Shown: positions 1 to 7,943 of the stretch, one piece after another
Position numbering within the stretch: position 1 is the stretch's first letter
Layout of the letters: each line of letters starts with the position of its first letter
Origin: Haladaptatus paucihalophilus DX253
Lineage (GTDB): Archaea; Halobacteriota; Halobacteria; Halobacteriales; Haladaptataceae
NCBI RefSeq assembly: GCF_000376445.1
Contig: NZ_AQXI01000006.1
Coordinates: forward strand, 1 to 64,000
Direction of reading: 5' to 3'
DNA: 64,000 bases
Program-made: the position numbers and the translations under genes
Notes under the pieces: model-generated
Databases searched by the model: none
Told to the model about the DNA's origin: nothing
Seen by the model: the letters and a program-made list of their open reading frames with translations, nothing else

Positions 1-518
1 CCGGTCACGACGAACAGGAAGGCGGGAGCGCGCACGATGCCGCCCGCGGAGAGGTGCCACTGGAGAACCGGCGGTGTCACCGCGAGGACGAACGTGGCGA
101 ACCCGGCCCGCGGCGTCGAGTCGAGGACCTCGTGAGCGAGATAGTAGAACGGGACGAGGTACAGAATCGTCACGAGACCTGGGAGGAAGCGACTGAGCGT
201 AATGGGTCCGACGCCGGTCACGTCCATCAATATCGCCGAGACGTAGTACATCAGCGGCGGATAGCCGAACGGAACCCCGTCCTTCGTGTACAGCGGGATT
301 CGAGCGGGAAGGCCGTACCCGTGCGCGCTGATTTCACTGGCAATTTTGAGATAGAGACCGGCACCGTATGCCGGATACGGATGAACCAGCAGGTACGTGA
401 AATACACGAGGATTCCCGTCCCCATCGCCGTTGCGAGCCAGACGCGTTCGTCGCTCGCTAGCTCGGCTACCTTCGATACGACATCCCATTTCTGTCGTTC
501 ATTGACACCATGTGACAT
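1..518 (-). CDS. Polytopic membrane protein, GT-C/PMT-like (N-terminal part, cut by window edge)
   Basis: The reading frame starts at an ATG complementary to 516-518 and runs off the window, so only about 172 N-terminal residues are visible. After a short polar start (MSHGVNERQKWDVV) come hydrophobic segments alternating with short loops. The loop with VHPYPAYGAGLYLKIASEI followed by GVPFGYPPLMYYVSAILMD resembles the first outer loop of GT-C-fold glycosyltransferases and related archaeal membrane proteins, where an acidic residue usually helps catalysis. Here I see no obvious DD or DE pair in the visible loop, so the function is open. There is no neighbour on the same strand inside the window. 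Confidence 0.6.
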   Translation of the reverse strand, partial: MSHGVNERQKWDVVSKVAELASDERVWLATAMGTGILVYFTYLLVHPYPAYGAGLYLKIASEISAHGYGLPARIPLYTKDGVPFGYPPLMYYVSAILMDVTGVGPITLSRFLPGLVTILYLVPFYYLAHEVLDSTPRAGFATFVLAVTPPVLQWHLSAGGIVRAPAFLFVVT

Positions 519-1094
519 CAGGCTTCACTCCAACTTCGGTCGTGGACGGGCGGCGTTGCTCGTACAGAGGGACGGCCGCCTATACTTTCTTTCTGGCCGC
601 TGTGCGCATTATTCTCACACGTACCGTTCCCGCGGATGGACGCCAGTGGGGTCATCGACGAAGCGACGACACCGACACTGGGTGGCACGCGTGGACGATA
701 CGACTTCGGGGAGGGCATCTTTTTCATAGCGTGTACGTGGATACTTTTTATTATCGCGTAGCTAAGCCGTTCAAGGACTGTTTGAATACAAAATGAACGG
801 TGTAGGACTATCCTACCATAAAGCGGGAGCCATGGAACGATAGCGCGAGAGACACGTACGAGAAAATACGTCACAGTATACTTAATTTTGTGGTGGAACC
901 GGTGTCATGGAAAATGTTCTCAAAGCTCATTCAGAAGGAAAGGGGAAGAAAGACGTTAAGTTATGAATAATAAAACGGCACGCCCGTCTCTCCGTAGATA
1001 ACAATACCCATACTGTTTCGTTCGAGCAATCACTCTCATCTCAGCTCTCTCACGGGACAGTTCGCCAGCGGCGTGACGAGAACACCCTATCACC
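519..1094. other. Intergenic region, no gene seen
   Basis: These 576 bases lie between two divergently oriented genes. Short open frames here have no family resemblance. The only structure noted is a small perfect dyad at 802-816 (GTAGGA, 3-base centre, TCCTAC), followed by an AT-rich stretch near 870-960 that could hold the promoter of the downstream solute-binding gene. Confidence 0.5.
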
Positions 1095-2955
1095 ATGTCA
1101 TCACACACGGAATCCGACCGACGTACCGTGGCGGAGTCCACATCGAAAACGGGACGGCGAGAACTGCTCGCCGCGCTCGGGATGACGCTCGGCAGCGGCT
1201 GTATCGAGGAGGCTCGGTCGTTGGTCAGTCGCGACAGTCCAACGCAGGTCTCTCTCTCGATAAAGACCCTCCCGGCGGACGCGGACCCACGCCCCATCCG
1301 TATCGCACAGTTCCTCGCGAAACAACTCCGTTCGGTCGGAATCGACGTCCAAGTCGTTCCGATGGGACGCGTCGAACGATGGCTGGGTCGTGCTCCTGAA
1401 CCAGTCGTTCGACTGCTACGTCGGACAGCATCCCGGTATCGACGACCCGGACGAACTCCGGACGCTCCTCCACTCCCGATTCGACGCCGAAACGGGGTGG
1501 CAAAACCCGTTCGGTTACGCCAATCTCAGCGTCGATGATCTGCTCACTGCACAGCGAAAACAGAGCGGGAACAAACGGGAGAAAACGCTCCGAAAGCTAC
1601 AGCAGGCGATCGTCCGCGACCAACCGTTTTCCGTCGTCGCGTTCCCCGACGAGATTCGAGCGACCAGAACGGACCGTTTCGACGGGTGGGAGGGATACGA
1701 GACGATTCACTCGCTCTTTGGGTATCTTTCCGTACGCGAGACGGGTACGAGGGGTGGCAGAGGTGGCGTCAAACCGCTCCGGATGACCATCCAAGATTCG
1801 GCTCCCACGGTGAACCTCAATCCGCTCGCGGTCGAGTTTCGAAGCGACGAAACGATACTCGATCTGCTGTATGACTCCCTCGGACGGCGGATAGATGGAA
1901 GGGTCCGCCCGTGGCTCGCCCGGTCGTGGGACTGGCAGACGTCCACAAGAGCGCCCACAGCGACGGTTCACCTCCGAGATGGACTGTGGTGGCACGACGG
2001 TGCCGCGCTCACGGCGGAAGACGTCGCATTCACCTACGAATTCCTCGGCGATACCTCGCTCGGGTCGCTCGAAAGTCCGGTTCCCGCACCGCGGTTTCGG
2101 GACGCCGTGTCGCTGGTGAAATCGGCGACGGCACTCGATGACAGGACCGTTCGAATTCGATTCGAGAACGCCAGTCGAGCGGTCGCAACGAAGGCATTTT
2201 CGACGCCGGTGCTACCGAAACACATCTGGAAGTCGAAGCACGAGCAGGCCGAAATCGCGGGATTCAGAGCCGACTCGACGACGACGAAGGCGCTCGTCTG
2301 GAGCAACATGGAACCCGTCGGAAGCGGCCCATGGCAGTTCAGCGATGCGAAGATGAAGAAGTCCCTGACGCTCGATCGGTTCGACCACCACTTCCTCCGA
2401 CGTATCGAGACGGACACCGAGATGTTGGATTCGAACGGTGATTCGACGCCAGCGCCGGACTATATACACCGGTATGCGGGTGGTCCCGCGTTCGAATCGT
2501 TGCGATTCCGCGTCGTGCCCTCGGGAGCGGCGGCAACCGAACTCGTGCTAAACGACGAAGCAGACGGGACCGCGACTGGCGTGACCGCGAAAGAAGTTCG
2601 CGATATCGGTCGTGCGGAGAACGTCCAGTTACACGTTGATAAGTCGCCGTCGCTGTATCACGTCGGTTTCAATGCCCGAAAGGCGCCGTTCAGCAACGTT
2701 CGGTTCCGTCGAGCGGTGGCGCAACTACTGGACAAGAAATATCTCGTCGATAGCGTGTTCAACCAGTACGCCGAACCGGCCACGAGCCCGTTAGCCCAAC
2801 ACGACTCGCTCGCGCCGAAACTTCGATGGGACGGAACGGACCCGGAGCTACCGTACCCCGGAAAGGACGGAAATCTCAACGTGAAAAACGCGAAGAAGGC
2901 GTTCAAAGACGCGGGATATCGGTACACCAACGACGGAGAGTTATTGCAACGATGA
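1095..2955 (+). pseudogene. Frameshifted extracellular solute-binding protein, family 5 (peptide type), circularly permuted
   Basis: Two open frames join into one protein. The first (from ATG 1095) has a Tat/lipoprotein-like start (TGRRELLAALGMTLGSGC) and enters a family-5 solute-binding lobe (TLPADADPRPIRIAQFLAKQ). It loses the frame between about 1365 and 1390. The second frame continues the same fold (LLNQSFDCYVGQHPGIDDPD) to a stop at 2955. The lobe that normally ends these proteins comes first here, and the N-terminal lobe (NLNPLAVEFRSDETILDLLYD, then GLWWHDGAALTAEDVAFTYE) follows and ends where the second lobe would begin. The expected role is capture of peptides or similar ligands outside the cell for an ABC importer; no permease or ATPase gene is adjacent. 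A sequencing error could explain the shift, in which case the gene is intact. Confidence 0.75.
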
Positions 2956-2968
2956 GGAATCGAATAGA

Positions 2969-3031
2969 GACTCGAACGAGGCGACGAGCGATTCGAACGA
3001 AGCGACGGGCGATTCGAACGAGACGACGAGC
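2969..3031 (+). repeat. Three 21-bp tandem repeats between two genes
   Basis: Three units start at 2969, 2990 and 3011 and share the core TCGAACGA. Their length is a multiple of three, and in the frame of the downstream PAP2 gene they would read DSNEATS, DSNEATG and DSNETTS. They sit just after the stop of the solute-binding gene, so they may be a remnant of a coding tail. Confidence 0.8.
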
Positions 3032-3091
3032 GAACCTCGAAGGCATGAGACACGGGAAATCAACAAACGTAGAACACCGGAGGAACAGAGC

Positions 3092-3892
3092 GTGAGCTTA
3101 GCCGAAATCACCGGTTTCGTGCTCGTCGGGGAGATGCTGATGCTCGGCGTTGCGACGACGGTTGTGGTCGGACGGACGGGACTCATGCGCGCGCGAGAAC
3201 AGTTTCGAGACCGACTGTTCGAGGTGTATCCACACATCGGCCTCTTGCTCGGTGTTCTCGTGGTGAACAAGGTCGCTCGCGAGTTCGGTCCCGAACTGTC
3301 GTGGATCATCGGTTGGAATATCACTAGTCGGATTTACGCAATCGAGGGCAACTTCGTCGGAACGGTCCAATCGGTCGCACGACCGGAGCTGACGACGTAC
3401 TTCTCGTTCATGTACATCTACGGGTACGTGTTCATCCTCGTGTTTCCGTTCGTCGCCTACTTCGCGCTCGCGGACAGTAAGCCGTTGAAGAAGGCGGCGG
3501 TCGCGTTCGCGGTGAACTACGGTCTCGGGCTCGTCTGCTACATCCTGTTCATTTCCTATGGCCCGCGGAACCTGATACCGGACGTCGTTCATCCGCTGCT
3601 CTACTCGACGTATCCCGAATCACAGATACTGACCGGACAGGTGAACGCGAACACGAACGTCTTTCCCTCCCTCCATACGTCGCTGTCTGTCAGTTCCGCC
3701 CTGTTGGCGTACCAAACCCGGGACTCGTATCCCCGATGGACGCTCATTGCGATTCCCATGGCGGCGAGTATCATCGTCGCCACGATGTATCTCGGAATCC
3801 ATTGGGCGACGGACGTCTGTGCGGGCAGTGTTCTCGGAGTTGGAAGTGTCCTCATCGCGGACCGCTACGTTTCGGACGATTCCCCGGAGTAG
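3092..3892 (+). CDS. PAP2-superfamily membrane protein (inositol-phosphorylceramide-synthase/AUR1-like)
   Basis: This 266-residue protein has about six membrane spans. The two C-terminal phosphatase motifs are visible: FPSLHTS near residue 191 (motif 2 with its histidine) and GIHWATD near residue 239 (motif 3, H-x3-D). These are arranged as in the PAP2_3/AUR1-like branch, whose members cleave or transfer phosphate-linked head groups at the membrane. The GTG start is supported by a GGAGG sequence at 3079-3083, eight bases upstream. The gene follows the solute-binding gene at 136 bp, with the 21-bp repeats in between. The substrate cannot be told from sequence; a lipid or isoprenoid phosphate is the family-based guess. 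Confidence 0.75.
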   Translation: MSLAEITGFVLVGEMLMLGVATTVVVGRTGLMRAREQFRDRLFEVYPHIGLLLGVLVVNKVAREFGPELSWIIGWNITSRIYAIEGNFVGTVQSVARPELTTYFSFMYIYGYVFILVFPFVAYFALADSKPLKKAAVAFAVNYGLGLVCYILFISYGPRNLIPDVVHPLLYSTYPESQILTGQVNANTNVFPSLHTSLSVSSALLAYQTRDSYPRWTLIAIPMAASIIVATMYLGIHWATDVCAGSVLGVGSVLIADRYVSDDSPE

Positions 3893-4024
3893 AAAATGGA
3901 CGCACCGTATGTCAAAGTTAAGAACGGAGAGAGTTTCTAGAAATGAGACAAACGATCAGTAATTGGGATAGATAGGAAATGAATGACCAGTTTGGCGCAG
4001 TGTTGGGGGATAACAAATAGCATG

Positions 4025-4074
4025 GAGACACACACACCACGTTTCCAGTGAAATGGGATGAAGGGGTGGGTGGG
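4025..4074 (+). repeat. Left arm of 50-bp origin inverted repeat
   Basis: The arm begins GAGACACACACACCACG, passes through an ORB-like element (minus orientation) and ends in the G-rich tract GGGTGGGTGGG. It matches the reverse complement of 5040-5089 at 49 of 50 positions (mismatch at 4063/5051). A G-rich tail next to the ORB resembles the G-string seen beside haloarchaeal ORBs. Confidence 0.95.
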
Positions 4075-4417
4075 GTGCAGATGAAATGGGGGTCGAACGG
4101 GGTATAACCGAGGATAAATGAAAATTATTTATCAATAAAGGAAAATACGAATTTGAAAGCCATGAAATCAATTGAGGGTTGAGAATTATGGGGGAATTCT
4201 GTGGACACCGCATTTCCAGTGAAAATTGAGGGTTCTAAAATTGTATTTTAGAATCGGAGAGAGACGGAATATCGAGGAGAAAGCCGGAAGGCGAGGTCAA
4301 TTTACATTGTTGGAGAATCCCATTGAAAGAAGAATTTACACTGGAAACGTGGTCTCCCAAAAGGGCGAGCACCACGAAGTGAAAACACGACACTGCCGAA
4401 ACGTAAGAACAACCCAG

Positions 4418-4501
4418 ACGCACCGATCGGTAGTACAGACGGAAAACGCACCGATCGGTAGTACGGACAGAAAACGCACCAATCGGTAGTACGGACGGTA
4501 A
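4418..4501 (+). repeat. Three 28-bp tandem repeats (iteron-like) in the origin
   Basis: Units start at 4418, 4446 and 4474, with a partial fourth from 4502. Each contains the palindromic core ACCGATCGGT (ACCAATCGGT in unit three) followed by AGTAC. Exact spacing and a palindromic core suggest a protein-binding array; the binding protein is unknown. Confidence 0.9.
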
Positions 4502-4891
4502 ACGCAGCGATTTCACTGGAAGTGCGGTGTCCACGGGAAAAACAGATATCGTCAAAAATGGATAGTGGTTAAACAGGGTTATCGTTCGAACACGCCCAGC
4601 CCGTAATGAGAGACTCCTAAATTAGAACACGGGAAGGACTGAAACACGATAATTCACCGGAAATGAGGTGTGCTACGACGTGAGGAATTTCACTGGAAAC
4701 GTGGTGTGAATGGAACGGACGGAGAACGAATCCAGTGGACGAACCGACGGAGAACTCGATAGTTGCCGAACCAGGGACTGCACTGATCTACTCGTTATGT
4801 TAGAGGAACACACCATGTTTCCAGTGAAAGTTGACCGTGAGACGGTGAAAACGGGTTACAAGAAATAGAACCCCTATTTCGGATGCGACCA

Positions 4892-4911
4892 CCCGTGATA
4901 TTTATCACGGG
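4892..4911. promoter_or_regulatory. 20-bp dyad in the origin
   Basis: Arms CCCGTGATA and TATCACGGG are perfect and separated by two bases. The dyad lies at the left edge of the most AT-rich part of the origin. It could be an operator or a structure at the edge of the unwinding element. Confidence 0.6.
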
Positions 4912-5039
4912 TTTTAGATTATGGTGATTAACTTAATGGACTTTAACACTGTCTAGGTTTATAAATCGTTCTATTCCCTCCTATGACCTGCAGTATTATT
5001 GACTTTTTTACCGGCAATATAGTCCTGTTCCTTCTTCTA

Positions 5040-5089
5040 CCCACCCACCCTTTCATCCCATTTCACTGGAAACGTGGTGTGTGTGTCTC
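5040..5089 (-). repeat. Right arm of 50-bp origin inverted repeat
   Basis: This is the mirror copy of 4025-4074. It starts with the C-rich complement of the G-rich tract, then carries an ORB-like element in plus orientation (5061-5080). The two arms point away from each other and enclose 965 bp. Confidence 0.95.
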
Positions 5090-5337
5090 GACTCAACTAG
5101 ACAATCGACCAACTGAAATAACCAGCTGAAGATATATTGGGCGGCCAATGTGACCCAATATGATGGTTAACAATCATCGCGCTCGATGTCGTCCTCACAT
5201 GATGCCTCTACGTCCCTATGTCATCGCTCCGCTATCGCTCCGCCATCGCTCCGATAGTAATTCGTGGGTAACGGACCGCGGAGGAAACAGACCGGACTCA
5301 GGGGAACGGTCCCGTTTCCGTCTCGATTGACGGGTAC

Positions 5338-5394
5338 CCTCCCGGTCGGCCGTCATCCTCCCGGTCGGCCGTCATCCTCCCGGTCGACGAGCAT
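5338..5394 (+). repeat. Three 19-bp tandem repeats before orc1/cdc6
   Basis: Units begin at 5338, 5357 and 5376 with the shared start CCTCCCGGTCG; the first two are identical and the third diverges at its end. They are GC-rich, unlike the AT-rich origin core, and lie between the inverted repeat and the orc1/cdc6 promoter. Confidence 0.9.
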
Positions 5395-5422
5395 CCGTTT
5401 TACGCCCGGAACAGTAAAGGGA

Positions 5423-5442
5423 TTTCACTGGAAACGTGGTGT
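5423..5442 (+). promoter_or_regulatory. ORB-like element at the orc1/cdc6 start
   Basis: An exact copy of the consensus TTTCACTGGAAACGTGGTGT ends two bases before the likely ATG of orc1/cdc6. Initiator bound here would cover the start and the presumed transcription start, which suggests autoregulation. Confidence 0.75.
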
Positions 5443-5444
5443 CC

Positions 5445-6644
5445 ATGAGCGATGCCGACTCGGACGAACTCTTCTCTCGGGAGGACCTCATCTTCGCGAA
5501 AAAGGAACTCCTCGAAATAAACCATCTTCCGACTCACGGTCGAATCGTCGGTCGAGATGACGAAATCTCTGCTCTCGCAAACGCTCTGAATCCCGCGTTG
5601 TTCAACCAGTCCCCGAGCAACGTCTTGTTGTATGGAAAGACGGGAACCGGGAAATCACTCTGTGCAAAACACGTCTCTCGTCGCCTCGTCGATGAAGCGG
5701 ACGAGGAAGGAGTCACCGTCGGCGTCGCCTACGTGGACTGCGCTCAAGATAGCACCGAGACACAGGCCGTCCAGACGATTGCGAGTACGACCAACACTCC
5801 GGACACGGACATCTCGATTCCCGATAAGGGTATCTCTACCTCGACATACTACAAGCGCCTGTGGCGAATCCTCGACGACCTGTACGATGTGGTCGTGATA
5901 ATCCTCGACGAAATCGACAAGCTGGAGAACGACGACATCCTGATGCAACTCTCGCGTGCGGGCGAAGCGGGAAAACTCCACAACTGCAAACTCGGCGTCA
6001 TCGGTATCAGTAACAAGATCAAGTACAAGGATCGGATGGACGAGCGCGTCAAATCGAGCCTCTGTGAGCGCGAATTCGTCTTTCCGCCGTACGACGCAAA
6101 TCAACTGCGAGCCATCATGGAGGCTCGTAGCGACGCGTTCAAACAGGGGGTTTTGGAACCGGGGACGATTCCGCTCGCGGCTGCACAGGCCGCACAGGAA
6201 CACGGGGACGCTCGCAAGGCGATCGACATCCTCCGATACGCGGGCGAACTTGCACAGGCAGAAAACGCCGAACGGGTCCGAGAGGAGTACGTGAAGAAGG
6301 CCCGCGAACGCGCGGAAAACGACCGATTTCGCGAGCTCATCCGCGGCGCGACGCCACACTCGAAATACGCGCTGCAGGCGCTTGCAATTCTTTCACTGGA
6401 TAACCCCGACGTGGACGCGTTCCGAACGAGTCGGGTGTACGAAGTGTACGAACAGGTCTGCCGACAGATGGACAGCGACCCGCTTTCGACCCGCCGGGTT
6501 CGGGACCTACTCCGCGAACAGGCGTTCCTCGACGTTATCGAACAGGCACGTCAAAGCGGCGGGAGTGCGGAGGGTAGCTACACCGAACACAGACTTCTCG
6601 AAGATCCGGAAGTGGTGAAAAAGGTTCTCGTTACCGAGGAGTGA
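5445..6644 (+). CDS. orc1: Orc1/Cdc6 replication initiator
   Basis: This 399-residue AAA+ ATPase has the usual length for archaeal Orc1/Cdc6, which binds ORB repeats, melts the origin and helps load the MCM helicase. Walker A is GKTGTGKS (64-71). Walker B is VVIILDEID near 150-158. A sensor-1 region (LGVIGISNKIKY) follows, and GDARKAIDILR marks sensor 2. The C-terminal third is the winged-helix DNA-binding domain. ATG 5445 is chosen over the GTG at 5436 because the latter lies inside the ORB and adds only three residues. The gene sits directly beside the repeat-rich origin and is its likely cognate initiator. Confidence 0.95.
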   Translation: MSDADSDELFSREDLIFAKKELLEINHLPTHGRIVGRDDEISALANALNPALFNQSPSNVLLYGKTGTGKSLCAKHVSRRLVDEADEEGVTVGVAYVDCAQDSTETQAVQTIASTTNTPDTDISIPDKGISTSTYYKRLWRILDDLYDVVVIILDEIDKLENDDILMQLSRAGEAGKLHNCKLGVIGISNKIKYKDRMDERVKSSLCEREFVFPPYDANQLRAIMEARSDAFKQGVLEPGTIPLAAAQAAQEHGDARKAIDILRYAGELAQAENAERVREEYVKKARERAENDRFRELIRGATPHSKYALQALAILSLDNPDVDAFRTSRVYEVYEQVCRQMDSDPLSTRRVRDLLREQAFLDVIEQARQSGGSAEGSYTEHRLLEDPEVVKKVLVTEE

Positions 6645-6719
6645 ACTCAATAGGTTACCGAAGAGTGAATTCAATCGAATACAGAAGGGGATATCCTGTA
6701 GGAAATCGAACGCTTCTCT

Positions 6720-6968
6720 TTACTCTCGCCATCGCTTTCGGCATCGCTCGTCACAGAACGCGTGAATCCGAAATCCGGTTCCATCGTTATCGGCGACCAC
6801 GGGATGCCATCGGTCGGTCTCGACCCTCGAACCGCAGTAGGAACACGTTTCGACGTTCGCTTCAGTTTTGATGTTTACTTCCGCTTTGATGTTCGCTTCC
6901 GCTTTTATCGATTCAACCGTTCGCGTGTCCCGCGTTACGAAGCATCCTTGTCCATCGTTCCCGCTCAT
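6720..6968 (-). CDS. Small zinc-finger protein
   Basis: About 82 residues. A C-terminal zinc-binding module has two cysteine pairs, CSYCGSRVETDRWHPV and CDERCRKRW, typical of short haloarchaeal TRASH-like or DUF7576-like zinc fingers. The N-terminal third repeats the motif IKAEANIKAEVNIKTEANV, which makes a short amphipathic, alanine/glutamate-rich helix. The start is placed at MSGNDGQG; an in-frame start 21 bases upstream is possible. It converges on orc1/cdc6. Role unknown; nucleic-acid or protein contact is usual for such modules. Confidence 0.6.
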   Translation of the reverse strand: MSGNDGQGCFVTRDTRTVESIKAEANIKAEVNIKTEANVETCSYCGSRVETDRWHPVVADNDGTGFRIHAFCDERCRKRWRE

Positions 6969-7082
6969 CGCTCTGTTCTTGCTTACCACACAATTCTATT
7001 CAATTATATAATTTTCCCTTCATCTACTATCGTGGAGCAGGCAACTGAAAATTTGAGTAACTACCGAATTATTTACTATTGA

Positions 7083-7178
7083 CTTCGCCTCTCTCCTCAT
7101 CTCCCTTCTCCCCTCCTCTCCTCTTTCTCCTCCCCTTCCCCTCCTCTCCTCTTTCCCATTTTCTCTCCTTCCCATTCT
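7083..7178 (+). repeat. Polypyrimidine tract
   Basis: Nearly 100 bases consist almost only of C and T on the plus strand (many CTCCTC, CTTTC and CCCCTC units), an extreme strand asymmetry in a region with no gene. It lies between the zinc-finger gene start and the end of the YdjM-like gene. Confidence 0.85.
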
Positions 7179-7210
7179 TTAATTCTCCGTCAAACAAATC
7201 TGTGTACGGC

Positions 7211-7777
7211 TTACGTTTCGATATCCGTTCCAGATTCGGATTCGAACCCCAAGTCGCGATGAACGAATCCCAGCGTGTAGGCGGGAACCGGGTCGGCAAT
7301 CCGCGCTTGCTGAACCGCTATCTGGAACGTTATTACGCCGAAGACGAGGAGTGCGAGGTTCGCTGATTGGTTGCTCGCGTAGACGAGATCGAACGTGTGT
7401 GGTTTCTCAAGTAGCGGATACAGCGGTTTGATACCCATTGGCGTGATGACATCCCCGGCGAGGTGACAACAGATGCCACCGAATCCGGTGACGAATCCGT
7501 AAAACGTCTCTTCACCTTTTCCGGCGAGTGCGAGCGGTTCAAAACGGAACGCGACGAGGGCGAGTACCCCTCCCGCGAGAAACGCGGCCCAGATGGTATG
7601 TGTAAGCCCTCGATGTGCGAGTTGTGTGATGCGAAGGTCGATATCGGGCGCGAGTCCCATCGGGAGCGCGGTTACGACTACGATCTTCGCTGCTCGTGTT
7701 TCATCCCGCGCGACGAGACCGAAAACGACGAATCCGAACACTGACAGTACGATTCCGAGGTGACCGATAGGGTTCAT
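7211..7777 (-). CDS. YdjM/DUF457-type membrane-bound metal-dependent hydrolase
   Basis: This 188-residue protein has about four to five membrane spans. It carries the family signature of metal-binding residues, PDIDLR followed by HRGLTHT, and a later HLAGDVITPMGI segment with another His/Asp pair. These features define the YdjM family of membrane-bound putative hydrolases, often seen next to stress or DNA-repair genes. The substrate is unknown. The gene ends beside the polypyrimidine tract and reads toward it. Confidence 0.8.
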   Translation of the reverse strand: MNPIGHLGIVLSVFGFVVFGLVARDETRAAKIVVVTALPMGLAPDIDLRITQLAHRGLTHTIWAAFLAGGVLALVAFRFEPLALAGKGEETFYGFVTGFGGICCHLAGDVITPMGIKPLYPLLEKPHTFDLVYASNQSANLALLVFGVITFQIAVQQARIADPVPAYTLGFVHRDLGFESESGTDIET

Positions 7778-7943
7778 GCGGCCACCGTGTGCTTGACATC
7801 CCCTGACATCGAGCAGTACTTTGTATCATCCTTCCCAAAACGTACGGCTTCAACCGTGTACGCTTTAAGACCCGAATCAGCGGTGGTTGAGGACGTCCAG
7901 GGCCCCCTCTCGGTTGCCTTTCTCTCTCAGTTGCTTTTCTCTC

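Larger units (their letters stand above)
3893..5444. other. Replication origin region (oriC-like) upstream of orc1/cdc6
   Basis: About 1.55 kb without a credible gene lies upstream of orc1/cdc6. It holds nine matches to a 20-base ORB-like element with consensus TTTCACTGGAAACGTGGTGT. Minus-strand copies are at 4034-4053, 4205-4224 and 4810-4829. Plus-strand copies are at 4336-4355, 4511-4530, 4652-4671, 4688-4707, 5061-5080 and 5423-5442. AT-rich DNA at about 4870-5035 is a candidate unwinding element. Flanking inverted arms, 28-bp and 19-bp tandem repeats and a dyad are listed separately. ORBs next to an orc1/cdc6 gene are the established layout of haloarchaeal origins; that this one is active is inferred. 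Confidence 0.85.

Noticed and set aside
6388-6400. ORB-like TTTCACTGGA inside orc1
   Set aside because: Only the first ten bases match; the GTGGTGT half is missing.
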